From NCBI GenBank assembly GCA_963995505.1, contig OZ023194.1, forward strand, positions 12,892,428-12,956,427: a stretch of 64,000 nt of DNA, read 5' to 3'. Below are positions 50,601 through 61,115 of the stretch, piece by piece (positions within the stretch are counted from its first letter, which is position 1; each line of letters starts with the position of its first letter). A model generated the notes under the pieces. It had not been told where the DNA came from, did not search any database, and saw nothing but the letters and a program-made list of their open reading frames with translations. Origin of the DNA: Hypericum androsaemum. Lineage: Eukaryota > Streptophyta > Magnoliopsida > Malpighiales > Hypericaceae. Made by a program: the position numbers and the translations under genes.

Positions 50601-51521
50601 AATAAAGAGGTTATTGTGAAAACTAAGAACATGTTAAAGAACCACTTTGACATGAAAGATATGGGTCTGGCAGACGTCATACTAGGAATAAAAATTTCTA
50701 GGAAAGCTGACGAAATTATCTTGACACAATCCCACTACGTGGAAAGCGTGTTCAAGAAGTTTGAAGCTTTTGACAAACCTCCGGTTAAGACTCCAGTAGA
50801 TTTGAATCTACACTTAGCCAAGAATCGAGGGGATCCAGTATCTCAACTGAAGTATGCGCAAATTATCGGGAGCTTGATGTATTTAACAAACTGCACTCGT
50901 CCCGATATTGCGTACTCAGTTAGTAAACTTAGTAGATTCACAAGTAATCCAGGGAAGGATCACTGGCTAGCTCTGGAAAGGTTTTTACGGTATTTAAAAC
51001 ATACCATAAGCCATGGCATACATTATGCTAAATATCCAGCTGTATTGGAAGGATACAGTGACGCAAACTGGATATCAGACACTAAGGACTCCAAATCTAC
51101 GAGTGGATACGTATTCACCATAGGAGGAGGAGCTGTGTCTTGGAAGTCCTCTAAACAAACGTGCATAGCTCGATCCACCATGGAGTCAGAATTTATAGCA
51201 CTAGAAAAAGCTGGGAAAGAAGCTGAGTGGCTCAGAAATTTCCTAGAGGACATTCCGTACTGGAGTAAACCGGTGCCTCCCGTATTGATACATTGTGACA
51301 GCATGTCTGCAATCGGGAGAGCACAAAGTACATTGTACAACGGAAAGTCTCGACATATCCGTCGGAGACACAATACCGTTAGACAGTTGATCTCTAGTGG
51401 GGTGATCACCATTAACTATGTAAAGTCCAAGGACAACTTAGCTGATCCTTTTACAAAAGGAATCAATAGAGATCAAATGTACAACGCAGTAAGGGGAATG
51501 GGATTAAAATCCACACACTAA
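47636..51521 (+). pseudogene. copia family 2 gag-pol, nearly open
   Basis: The frame starts at ATG 47636. Gag (to ~48480) ends in a zinc knuckle [14 protein letters not shown]; protease has [12 protein letters not shown]; pre-integrase HGRLGHVN; integrase [12 protein letters not shown] and SPQSNGVAERKNR; reverse transcriptase [36 protein letters not shown]; RNase [40 protein letters not shown], ending at 51521. Defects: one extra base near 48160 after a C7 run shifts gag, and in-frame stops lie at 49326-49328 (TGA), 50205-50207 (TAG) and 50352-50354 (TAG). Otherwise all catalytic blocks are present and in one frame. Confidence 0.95.
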
Positions 51522-52064
51522 AGAACGTCCATAGCGGTAACTCAACCATGATGAGTGGAGATCCCACAAACTTGGTTCAATGAGACAACTAAGTTATGGA
51601 GGGTTCAGTGAATCACCTGGAACCTATCTCATTCTCAGAAGCTGCCCAGGTATTAACCTGCTGAGGTGTGGTAAGGATAAGCATTACGCTTTTAATGATT
51701 CCTATACCTTGATTAAGGTAGAGTATGGCAGGATACTCCTGATAGGAGATCACCTATGTAAGTGTGAAGTGAGGCCGCTTCAAATGGGAAAAACACTTAT
51801 GAATCCAAGATACGGTCCATGGCTGAAACGGACACAACGTGAGAACCTAAATATACTAGGGTTATTATTGTGTAAATGTTATTGTCTTGGTTTACACCAA
51901 AAGCTGACGGTTTAAGACATCACGTTCACCGAGCAGCGAGTAAATCCGATAACAAATTACTAGAGAAGGTTCAAAGCCGTAAGCTACCTGTCTCGATGCA
52001 ATAATAACACGTCAGAACTTTCGATTAGAGTCTGCATGCATTAATCATCATTCATGTGGGGGAT
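51522..52064 (+). other. untranslated tail of copia family 2
   Basis: Between the RNase H stop and the 3' LTR lies about 540 bases of non-coding element sequence ending in the purine tract. One 111-codon open frame (51580-51915) does not resemble anything I know and is probably chance. Confidence 0.6.
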
Positions 52065-52282
52065 TGTTGGGTTTTGAATGCATTTTTTAATACATTTGGC
52101 CCAAAGTGGAAAGGCCCAAAGTAGAGGCCCAAAAGGGAAATGAATGGAGCAATACCACATTGCTTAGAGCAAGGAGGATTTCCTTGTTTATAAGGAATTC
52201 CCCTCCTTGCCTCTCAACTTGATTGGCTACCCAAAAGGCTGACCCACCGCTAGCTGCCTGCGAGGACGGTGCGAAGCACCGT

Positions 52283-52339
<57 letters not shown>

Positions 52340-52921
52340 CGCACGCGCACGCGCACGCGCACGCGCACGTGCGTGTGCGCATGGCGCATTGGACGCAGGT
52401 CGCAATGGGCGCTTTGTGGCGCACTTGGCACTTCGCACGTGCGCATCGTCGCGAGGAGCTGGAGGGGCCTTAAGTATTTTGCCCGGCGCGCCTGGAAGGG
52501 TCCAGAAGCCACCGAAGGGCCACGAGCACAGCCAGGCAGCCTGTTGGCCGAGCGGACGCGTCCCTTCGGGGTGGCTGCCTCCCTGCCTCCTCCAGCCTAT
52601 AAATAGGCGTGCCCTCCTTGCCATTTCCTCATCCCAGCAGCAATTGCATATTCTGAGCATTGTTGTCTTCTCCTCTTCCCCCGTTCTTCACTTAGAAAAG
52701 AGTCCGAAACTTCTGGGTATATAAGGGTTCGCCCGAAAGTTTCGAGATACGTGTGCAACGGTCTTGGAAACGCCCTAAACAGTCGTTGTATCTTGGGGAC
52801 GATTGCCGAAGCCCGTACCGCACTGAAATATACGGGGCAATCTCTTCTTACGGAGAAAGTGTCCAACACTTGCCTCGACTGAAGTAGATCCTAATCAAGT
52901 ACACCACTCCGACAAACAACA
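52065..52921 (+). repeat. 3' LTR of copia family 2 (857 bp)
   Basis: It matches the 5' LTR but has a GAGCAC/GCACGC hexamer expansion (about 52285-52370), about 47 extra bases near 52440-52487 and a short extra piece near 52630-52655. The hairpin at 52264-52284 has its loop as GAA in place of TTC. TATAAATA lies at 52598-52605 and could fire outward into the flank. Confidence 0.95.
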
Positions 52922-52937
52922 TTTATAAAATCTAATA

Positions 52938-53076
52938 ATGCAACCAATGCAATCACAAGAGACCCCAACTTCTAGTCTGCCCTGGTTGCTGCTCTCACTT
53001 CCATAATCAATAGTGGTGTAACGGGCACTCATCCGAATGACACAAAACGTATATGAATTAGCGAAAATTCATTGTT
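52938..53076 (+). pseudogene. duplicated 3' end of the WRKY gene
   Basis: It begins at GCAACCAATGCAATCACAAG and matches the last ~115 coding bases of the WRKY gene plus the first bases after its stop (source 44641-44775). The reading is [11 protein letters not shown] with a stop at TGA, and a handful of substitutions. Beyond the point where the LTR sits in the source copy, it continues TTCAATTTCAATTTATAGCG, probably the original WRKY 3' untranslated region. Confidence 0.85.
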
Positions 53077-54026
53077 CAATTTCAATTTATAGCGGGGTGT
53101 AATATTGGTTTAAAAAATTACGGAAAAGGATGCGCAAGTTCTCAGCCAGATGGTAGCAAGCTCTAGCTGCCCCCTAACCCATTGTCATTTTCCTCCTCTC
53201 ATGGCGAGAAAAAAGGACCTCTCAGATAGATGATACCTGCAGTTTGAGACAAAATTTTCTATACGATTCTTGATTAAGTCAAATGTCAATCTGGATTTTT
53301 TCCTTGCAATATTTGTATTTTCTAGCTTGATTACTATTGTGAAGTTCCGACGTACTTAACCAAATTAGTCAAGAGCATACGTTCACATTTTTAAAAAATA
53401 CGTTTAAATGCAAGTTCCTAACTAAAGTTGCATCAAATCAAATTCGAATCTAGATTCATCAACAGAAAAATTTTATCCCAAATATCAGGCTGTTGTTCTT
53501 CTTTTAGAGAGCCCGGATACCGTTATTTAGCTACCAATCGTCCTAGAAAATCTGGCCCTGGGTAAATTGACTGAACCATACTTGTGAAGCATTCATTAGA
53601 GCTGCGATGGAGGCGATTAATGGTGTCACACAGTGAAGTTTATTAATTAAGTCAAAAGTTCAGGGACAACAATTTCCGGAATTTGAGCATGTGCTCTTTA
53701 AACATTTTTGCCTGTAAAGTGGAAAGCTATACTAGCGTTAAAGTTTGACATACTAAGGATTTGGATTTCTCTTCCCCGCATTTAAATCGCCTCTTTTCTT
53801 CGTCGACATCGATAAAGAATACTAGCGATCCACGTAAGTTGCGAACTCTAACAAAGTAGATACAATTTTGTTAAAGGACGTTTTTTTTCCTTATTAGTGG
53901 GAACCCTTTTTTTTTTTTGGGAGAAGAAACCGGCTTCCCCCTGATATCGAACGGGAAGCCCGTTTGATATTATCCTCTCAATTAGTCTGAATTAATTTTA
54001 TTAATTTCAGGAAAATTTCTCGAAAT
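53077..54026. other. former WRKY 3' flank and spacer
   Basis: No gene. A near-perfect hairpin with 14-base arms and a three-base loop lies at 53942-53972 (arms TGATATCGAACGGG and CCCGTTTGATATTA, 12 of 14 paired). Confidence 0.45.
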
Positions 54027-54099
54027 GGGGATGTAGCTCAAATGGTAGAGCGCTCGCTTTGCATGCGAGAGGTACAGGGTTCGATCCCCTGCATCTCCA
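54027..54099 (+). tRNA. trnA-UGC: tRNA-Ala (anticodon UGC)
   Basis: A 73-base cloverleaf. The acceptor stem GGGGATG pairs with CATCTCC, with the G3:U70 wobble that is the identity mark of tRNA-Ala, and the discriminator is A. The anticodon stem CTCGC/GCGAG encloses loop TTTGCAT, so the anticodon is TGC. The T arm has GGGTTCGATCCCC. Internal promoter box A (TAGCTCAAATGG) and box B (GGTTCGATCCC) fit the Pol III consensus. CCA is not encoded, there is no intron, and a T-rich stretch follows at 54100-54117. Confidence 0.97.
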
Positions 54100-54644
54100 T
54101 TTATTTTTATTTATTTATGCTGCCGGGGGATAAGGAGGAAGAATATATTGCGTGCCGGACCTTATTTTAAAGATACTATTTTGGCATTTCCAATAATATT
54201 ATTTACATTTAAAATTTTTGCAAGTTTACTCTAGAAAATACATAAACTAAAGCCACTCTTCGGAATCTTAAATGAGATTTTCCCATTTAACATAAGATCA
54301 TCAGCATCCGTAACCTGCTCTAACCTAGGTCGTGGAATAAATAATTAATTTTTCTCTCATCCACATCAGCACAATTCAATTATCCTTTATTCTACCCACA
54401 TCTGTAACCTCACACAACCTATGTTACATAATAAATAATTAATTTCTTTCTCATCCACATATTATCTACTTTTATTTTTTTATTCTGTAATTAAGATAAC
54501 AAGAAATTTGTGTTGGCCAAAGTTAAAAAAAATTATTCTGCTCGAAGTGAGAATACACAATTAGAGAAAAATAATTAGATGTACATAGAGATGTCTTAAA
54601 TGATAAATTACAAATACGGAAGATGCAAATTACATAATACATAA
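54100..54644. other. AT-rich spacer after the tRNA gene
   Basis: No gene. Two related blocks, (A/C)ATAAATAATTAATTT followed by CTCATCCACAT, lie near 54340 and 54430. Confidence 0.4.
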
Positions 54645-54812
54645 TTAATTACGATTGGCAAAATTTTGCCAAATATGCTCAATCAAGTCGCTTTTGAGAG
54701 CGTTATGAGCTTCTCTACCGCGAAGGTTTTCCCTGGCAGTCGTATAGGTGGATAGACTTTCAATGCGTTCAGTAGAGAACTGAAAAGGTTCTTCTTGTTC
54801 TTCTAAATTATT
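54645..54812 (-). mobile_element. PIF/Harbinger-type transposase C-terminal fragment
   Basis: On the minus strand 54 codons stay open to a TAA and end REAHNALKSDLIEHIWQNFA. This is the typical C-terminus of plant PIF/Harbinger (HARBI1/ALP1-like) DDE transposases, where a R..H..L..DL.EHIW block closes the protein. The catalytic region is not present. A stretch with repeated CATCCACAT and AATAAATAATTAATTT at 54340-54460 may belong to the same dead element. Confidence 0.55.
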
Positions 54813-57241
54813 TTAACCACACAAATCATATCCGAAAAAAATCTATTTGTACGAATAATATTGTACCAAGTGTAATAAGCAGATAGTTTAGGAAACGCGC
54901 CTCCCTGACAAGCGAGGGTGCCTCGCCCCTTTTCCCCTTTTTTATTTTTTCTCATTGGTGTGTACCTTCCACGCGCCAAATCGAGGGCGCGAGGCACGGA
55001 TACAGATAGTCTAATAGCGCCTAACTTTGCCGAGTGAAAAAGAATCGAAGCCTTTAATTGGCAAGAGATCGATGATTATGTGAGTTGTTCAAACAATCTC
55101 AATCAAATCTTCTCATGATGGCTTTGGTTTATCTCATGTCTGAAACCAATTAAATACCTCTTATTCTCATGAAGTTGTCGGAATTATTCAACCTCACGAT
55201 AATTCCATTACTCTCACGAACAAGATCCTCAATTTATAATCTTTCAAATTCAAATTTATAATTTCACATTTTGCTTGGTAAAAGTGATGAAATAGGAAGC
55301 TCTTCCACCTTGAACAATTACGGAGTGATGGAAAAAGAAAAAGAGGAAGAAAAGCCCATTATGGCCCAGAAAGCTGTCAACGTCACAAGTAAAAGAGAGG
55401 ACACATGTCAGCACATGGATAAAGGATTCCTGAGCTCAGCCATTGGACGATAATTCCCGAATCAGTTACAAGGAAATCATCCACGATTTCTGTGCTTGAT
55501 GGTCCCTACTTTATTAAACAAACTTGTACAAGTATAAGAAATAATCTCTAGTAAAACAATAGATATGACTTTCTTTTCTCTTTTGTATAGAGAAAATAGA
55601 AAATGGGGATAAGCTCTATCCTCCCAAACACTCGTCTCCATCTTCTTCTCTCCTTCTTTCACCATTAATACAGTTTATCCTTAACTCGAAATCAGAAAAT
55701 TCACAATGGCTGATTTTGAATCCTTGGGGTGCTTTGAATAGGGATCCATTTTTTCTGAAAGATCCTAACTTTTGCTTTGCAGGATTTAAACCTAGGACAT
55801 TGGATATTGGCGGTGGATTTGATTTATCAAAGACGACGAGAACATGTCGGAAGATAAATTAAGATAATTTTGAACCATGGTTTTTAGGGTCATCATCTTG
55901 TCGACTAGCGAAGAACTGAAATTCTCGCCTACTACGGATCTCATCTATAATAGCATCATCATTTATATCGATCAAGACTTGTCAATACAATTCAACTACG
56001 ATCCTGATAAAATGACCTACACCGCCCGCCCTGTGGTACGTAGTTCTGGTTTCAGTCTATTTCAATTTCAAGTTTAGATTTGAAGTGAACTAAGAAATAG
56101 AACATAAAACTGTAAGCTCAAATAGTGGGGTCGAAATATGGCTTTCAAATTAAGTTAGCTCGATGTATTTTGTCTACCCTTTATTACCCTGAAAAAGCAA
56201 GTCACCTATAACAATCGGGACATAATTTTCTCATTCTGTTAAGTGTTATTCTTAATTTAGCATTTCTCCTTTATGGAATACATAAAAATATCCAGGGAGA
56301 AATAACTAGGTCAAGTGTTTGAATCCCGGGCAAGCCAAATATTATTTCTGATTGTAAGAAAGTTTTTATAAGAGTATTGTGAAGAATTTTCTCATTATTT
56401 TCAAGATAATTTTTATTTTTTGAAAGGTTGTCCAAGAGTAGAACAATAAAAATATATGAATTGTATTGCAAATATGGATCCAAAATAGACTTGATGAGTC
56501 CATATGCCTACACATTTTGTTTTGAAACATTCGTGAGAATCTAATGCCAAAAAAACCTAATAATTGGACAACTGTCATTGGTTTGGTAAACTCTCTCCAA
56601 ATAATTAGTGCAATAGATTTTTATCTTTTTTCGATAAGTGAAGTCATATATTCTCCAAGAAAAATTGACCAAGAATGGTTACACCTATGGTAACAGGGTG
56701 TCATACCTTAAGCACCAGATAACGCATATCAGACGACCACAATGATATGTGCTATCTGAGTACATACTCAAGGCAATACCAAAAAAATCTATACCAAAAT
56801 GCCCTAAGGACATGCCAAAACAAACCCGAATAAAACACCGGGCACCTCACTACAACACGAGTAACCTAACTTACGGAGGGTCAAAGGTCTAAAGAAGAGT
56901 TGAACCTCGTGCCGCACACCTTATCGCATGGAGGGTATGAGAGGTATCCTCTTCACAAGAAATGCACATCGCAGTTGCAAGACGCTACGTCTCAGCAGTA
57001 AGCGCCTCTTGAAACCCTTCGTCGTGCGACTCCATGCCATCAATAATCGAATTAAGGCTAAGCACCGTCGATGGCCTTCCCGGAGACTTAATTTTTAGTT
57101 TCCGCAACAAAAACTTCATGAATACAGCAGCTTTCTCTGTAAATTTTTTGTCTTGACAATTTGATCTGGTCGGGGTCGGATGAGACGGAGAGCGCCCAAC
57201 TCTCTTGACAGAAAAGGGCAGTGTTACGATATCAAGAACCC
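54813..57241. other. intergenic region without a supported gene
   Basis: Short open frames at 55271-55453 and 55877-56077 show no family I recognise and no splice partners. On the minus strand 56900-57130 gives a broken frame with FMKFLLRKLKIKSPGRPST that could continue the unidentified frame just to its right. Confidence 0.4.
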
Positions 57242-57481
57242 CTAAAAAAAAGGAACCCCTACGGGAGCAAATTGTTCAAACCAATCATCCACCTCACTAG
57301 GAGGACGATGCGAACCACCCAAGTCGAGCGGCAGCTCATCCGAAGAAACCAAAGTCTCGGGTGCACAATCTCGATCTGGAGCCTCGTTCTCCTCGGGCCC
57401 AACTATTTCCTTAAAATATTTTTCTAATAGTGGTATATTACCTCTAGAAAATAAGACAGAAACCGTTATCATCCTACCCAT
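57242..57481 (-). other. unidentified open frame, 79 codons
   Basis: It opens MGRMITVSVLFSRGNIPLLE, is acidic in the middle (GPEENEAPDRD) and ends SEVDDWFEQFAPVGVPFF. Composition is protein-like, with codon use different from the AT-rich surroundings, and a CAATAGTCTCAGAATCAAAG repeat flanks its start. A broken frame continues beyond the stop toward 56900. It may be a fragment of a dead gene or element; I cannot place it. Confidence 0.3.
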
Positions 57482-58079
57482 CTTGCAATAGTCTCAGAGC
57501 CACCTTTGATTCTGAGACTATTATTAAAATAAATAATTTTTTTTGAATGGGAATTAAAATAAATAAATTAAAAGAAACTAATTTCGTAAACGTCAAGCCG
57601 GCCAGTTTCGTGTCATTTTCTTATGATTCTCCTCTTCGTGTCCTCCGTCCTTCCTAATTTAGAAAGACAATCAATTGAAGGAAAAAAGTCTTTTGGTACT
57701 GTTAGTTTGAGATATTTCCATTTTAGTACGTTAATGTCTGAAATATTATAACATGATAGTGTTCCAAACACTCGAGTACAAAAGATTTCTAATTGCGGTA
57801 GTTTAAGGTTGTGTAAAATATGCAGATACTATTTTGAGCAAAATTTATTGCCAATAAAACAATCAATTTCCAAATATCAGAATTTAAATATTTAATATCC
57901 GGACAACTATATGACCATCTCAAAACTCAAAAGACAAATTACAAAGAACATAAAAGATGAGTTCGAATTTAAAGCTTAAGATTAAATTAGAACAACCGTT
58001 AGTTAAAAAGTTTGTAAGAGTTAACACATGCAAATATTATCTCTCTAAAATTTAGTTGAACTTGAACACTTGCAAGTTG

Positions 58080-59339
58080 CAACCACTCTCTGTCTCTCTC
58101 TCTCTGGAGCAGAATCAAAGAATCTATTTTTCTCTCTCTAGATTGAGATTTCCACCTTCTTTTCTTCCCTTCCACAGTTCCACTCGTACAAGGAGGACCC
58201 TCGTTCGTAACTCTCTCTCTCTCTCTCCGCGTCGATATTTTCTCTGTTTTTAGTAAATTAAATTTCAATTTCCTTTTTTTGTCGTCCTCTCTCTAATTCA
58301 TCTCATGTTGGGATCGAGAGTAAATAATAATTCTCAGTGATTGGAAACCCTAGCTTTAGCTCCCAGCCGGTTCTTCCAGCTGAGTTTGGGTATGTTGAAA
58401 TCAATTCGTACCCTTTTCAAGATTTCGTGCTAATTTGTGGTTGGTAGGGTTTGGATCTGCGTTGAATTGTTAGGATCCGTAAGTATAGTGATTGAAGGTT
58501 GAAACTTTTCTTGCTTTCTGGGGTTTTCCTTTTTTTGGTGGATGATTTTTTTGTTATTGACCAAATAGAATAAAGGAAAGTTTTAGGAATTGGGAATTGA
58601 TGGTAAAGTTTCTTATTTTTGGTGAATTTGTATTTAGTTTTATCTGATTCGATGTTGTATAATGCTTTATGTATAAAGGTGCCGGTTTTAGTAGCTTTGG
58701 ATTGATCATCGTGGTTGAGATGCAAACCCGGGTCTTGGTTATTGCCCCTGTCGTAATGGATCACCTGTTGTTCAGATGTGTTTGGAATATCCTTGGTTTG
58801 CTAGTACTTTGTTTGTTGGTCATCTTTTTAAGTTCTCTATAACGTGGTCATCTTTGTAATGAACGTGATGCAAACTCCGGTTGGCTTTGTTTTGATGGTG
58901 AACATACAAGGGATTGTCATCATTATAATGGATGGTTACTGCGAGGGTTTTGTTTGTTGCAGGGTCATCCATCTCAGTCTTCAATGAGCATGGTGCTATT
59001 TGAATCTTTGCTTCGTTATGGCTCCGTTCATTTGGAATGTGGAAGGGGTCAACCGTGAATTCTTGCTTTGATAAACGTACAATAGTATCATATTTGTGGT
59101 ATCCATGTTTGGAATAGGAAGGAAACAATGTGGCGGAAGGATATTAGTAGAATGATCCTCTACATGGATGATTTTCCATTATTTTTCTTCAAGTGATCTT
59201 GTTGCCTTTCCTTCCATTTTCTTGGCATTTCGTACTTAATGAAAATCCTAACACCCATTCATTACAAGGGTTTTGAGGACGAGCCTTTTCCTCTGGCTGA
59301 CCCTTTTTTTTTTGTGTTTCAAATTTTTAGGCAGCGACC
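58080..59339 (+). promoter_or_regulatory. UBC2: 5' leader of UBC2 with a leader intron
   Basis: A CT-rich leader (CTCTCTGTCTCTCTCTCTCT near 58086 and a second run near 58210) is typical of plant 5' untranslated exons. A likely donor GGGTATG at 58390 and the acceptor TTTTTAG at 59324-59330 would remove an intron of about 940 bases that ends ten bases before the ATG. Such first introns often raise expression of plant housekeeping genes. Confidence 0.6.
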
Positions 59340-61115
59340 ATGTCAACTTCTGCTAGGAAAAGACTGATGAGAGATTTTAAGAGGTTGCAGCAAGACCCTC
59401 CGGCTGGAATCAGTGGAGCACCCCAAGACAACAACATAATGCTATGGAATGCTGTGATTTTTGGGTGAGTTTTCATAGCTGCTTATGGAATTGGTACTGA
59501 ATTGCTTGTGCTACTTTTTTTGTTGACCGTCATTTGTTAAGCTACTTGTTCTCATTTCTTTCTTCTTTGTTGCAGTCCCGATGATACACCTTGGGATGGA
59601 GGTGAGTATCACGTAGTATTGTCATTAGAAATGTGATTATCTAATGAGTGGTCATGGTTAACTTGATAAGCCCTTTTTTTTCTTTTGGAGTGGCAAATGA
59701 TAGTTTCTTTATTCTAATGGTTACTGAAATCCAGCCCAAGCTCACTTGACAGTCCTGGTCTGATTGTAATTAGCAGCTGTGCCCGTGTCTGTGATTCATA
59801 ATCTTCCAATGTGGTCGTAGGAAGGTTTCTAAGGATTTTTTCTGGATGGGTTACCAACTGTGTTTTATCTGGCTAAGAAATCCTCGCCTTGTTTATTAGC
59901 TGGCTAGATTTTTTCCCATTTTTTCTGTCCTAATTTTCTCTGTCACCATATGACCGTGGATAGTGCGCCTTTGCGCCTGCAACTGCATCTGATCCCCCGA
60001 ACAATAGTTTTCCTGACAGTTTCTGGTTCTTCAGGAACGTTCAAGTTGACTCTTCAATTTTCAGAGGATTACCCGAACAAGCCACCAACAGTGAGATTTG
60101 TTTCCCGAATGTTCCATCCTAATAGTAAGTTGGTTTCTAGCTATCAATGTCTAATCTATTCTTCCTGATCCAGCTTTTATTTACAACTAGCTTCCCCATT
60201 TGAACTTCTTCAGTATATGCGGATGGAAGTATCTGTTTGGATATATTGCAGAACCAGTGGAGCCCAATATATGATGTTGCTGCTATATTGACATCCATAC
60301 AGGTGCGAGACTGACTTTGTTACTGTTGGTTAAAATTGGATTCTTTTTCTTGTGTAGAACCAGTAATGCATGCAGGATAAGCACGTATAGCTCTGCTTTC
60401 CTTGACCATTAAGATTTCGCTTAAGTGTGGCTTCTGAGACATTGCAAGTTACTTTGTTTATCTTGGTACTTGCTATGTAAATAAGTTATGTAGGAAGATA
60501 GCTATGGTTTAAAATCATGTCGTTTCCCATTTTACGTGGATTCATTTGTGCTGCATTTCATGCATATGAGTAGGTGAACTTACCCTGCTTTTATACATGA
60601 TGCCACAATTATGGACACATTTATCTTGTTGATATTCTGTTTTATGTGGGATGTAGAAGACACGGGCAGAAATGACGTATTGACAAGAATGATAATTGCT
60701 AGATGAGTTTACAAATGTTAAGAAAGTTGCATATATACCCCTAATCCACCATGTCTGGTGTTGCACTTCCCACATTTTTCTTGTTTTTTAGTTGTGGAAA
60801 AATAGTGCGATCCTTTTTAGTTTGTTCTGAAATTTTAACAAGTCTGTAGAATGTCTAGTGCAGTCACGCCAGCACCGATAGATTAGCTGTGTAGGTGCTG
60901 TGTTTCAATTATAATCTTGTAGTATTTCGGAGGAATTTAAGTTTGAGCAACATCTGACACGCAAACTCTCTGTTTCAAATATGCAGTCGTTGCTGTGCGA
61001 CCCCAACCCAAACTCCCCTGCAAATTCGGAAGCTGCTCGAATGTTCAGTGAGAACAAGCGAGAGTACAATCGGAGAGTTAGAGAAATTGTTGAGCAGAGC
61101 TGGACAGCCGACTGA
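59340..61115 (+). CDS. UBC2: ubiquitin-conjugating enzyme E2, RAD6/UBC2 type
   Basis: E2 enzyme that carries ubiquitin as a thioester and, with RING E3 partners such as HUB1/2, mono-ubiquitinates histone H2B; it also acts in post-replication repair. Coding exons 59340-59464, 59576-59601, 60035-60124, 60214-60302 and 60987-61115 total 459 bases, giving exactly 152 residues as in Arabidopsis UBC1/2. It begins [23 protein letters not shown] is at 78-80 and the active-site Cys88 is in [14 protein letters not shown]; it ends [10 protein letters not shown]. No acidic tail is present, unlike yeast RAD6. All junctions are GT-AG, no damage is seen, and exon 2 is only 26 bases. Confidence 0.97.

Larger units (their letters stand above)
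46878..52921 (+). mobile_element. Ty1/copia LTR retrotransposon, family 2, nearly complete and nested
   Basis: 5' LTR 46878-47607 and 3' LTR 52065-52921, both TGTTGGG...CAACA, enclose one gag-pol region. A perfect 5-bp target duplication TTTAT (46873-46877 and 52922-52926) shows that it inserted into the family 1 LTR. A purine tract GTGGGGGAT ends at 52064. No initiator-Met primer site follows the 5' LTR. The LTRs are nearly identical apart from two insertions and a repeat expansion in the 3' copy, so the insertion is young relative to family 1. Confidence 0.96.

Noticed and set aside
52223..52724. Long frames with Arg-Ala, Ser-Thr or Cys-Ala repeats
   Set aside because: They translate the hexamer expansion in the copia family 2 LTR and have no homologue-like sequence.
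54027..54099. Plastid- or mitochondrion-derived insertion carrying the tRNA
   Set aside because: The tRNA lacks an intron and encoded CCA, has good Pol III boxes, and its flanks show no organellar genes; a nuclear gene is the simpler reading.
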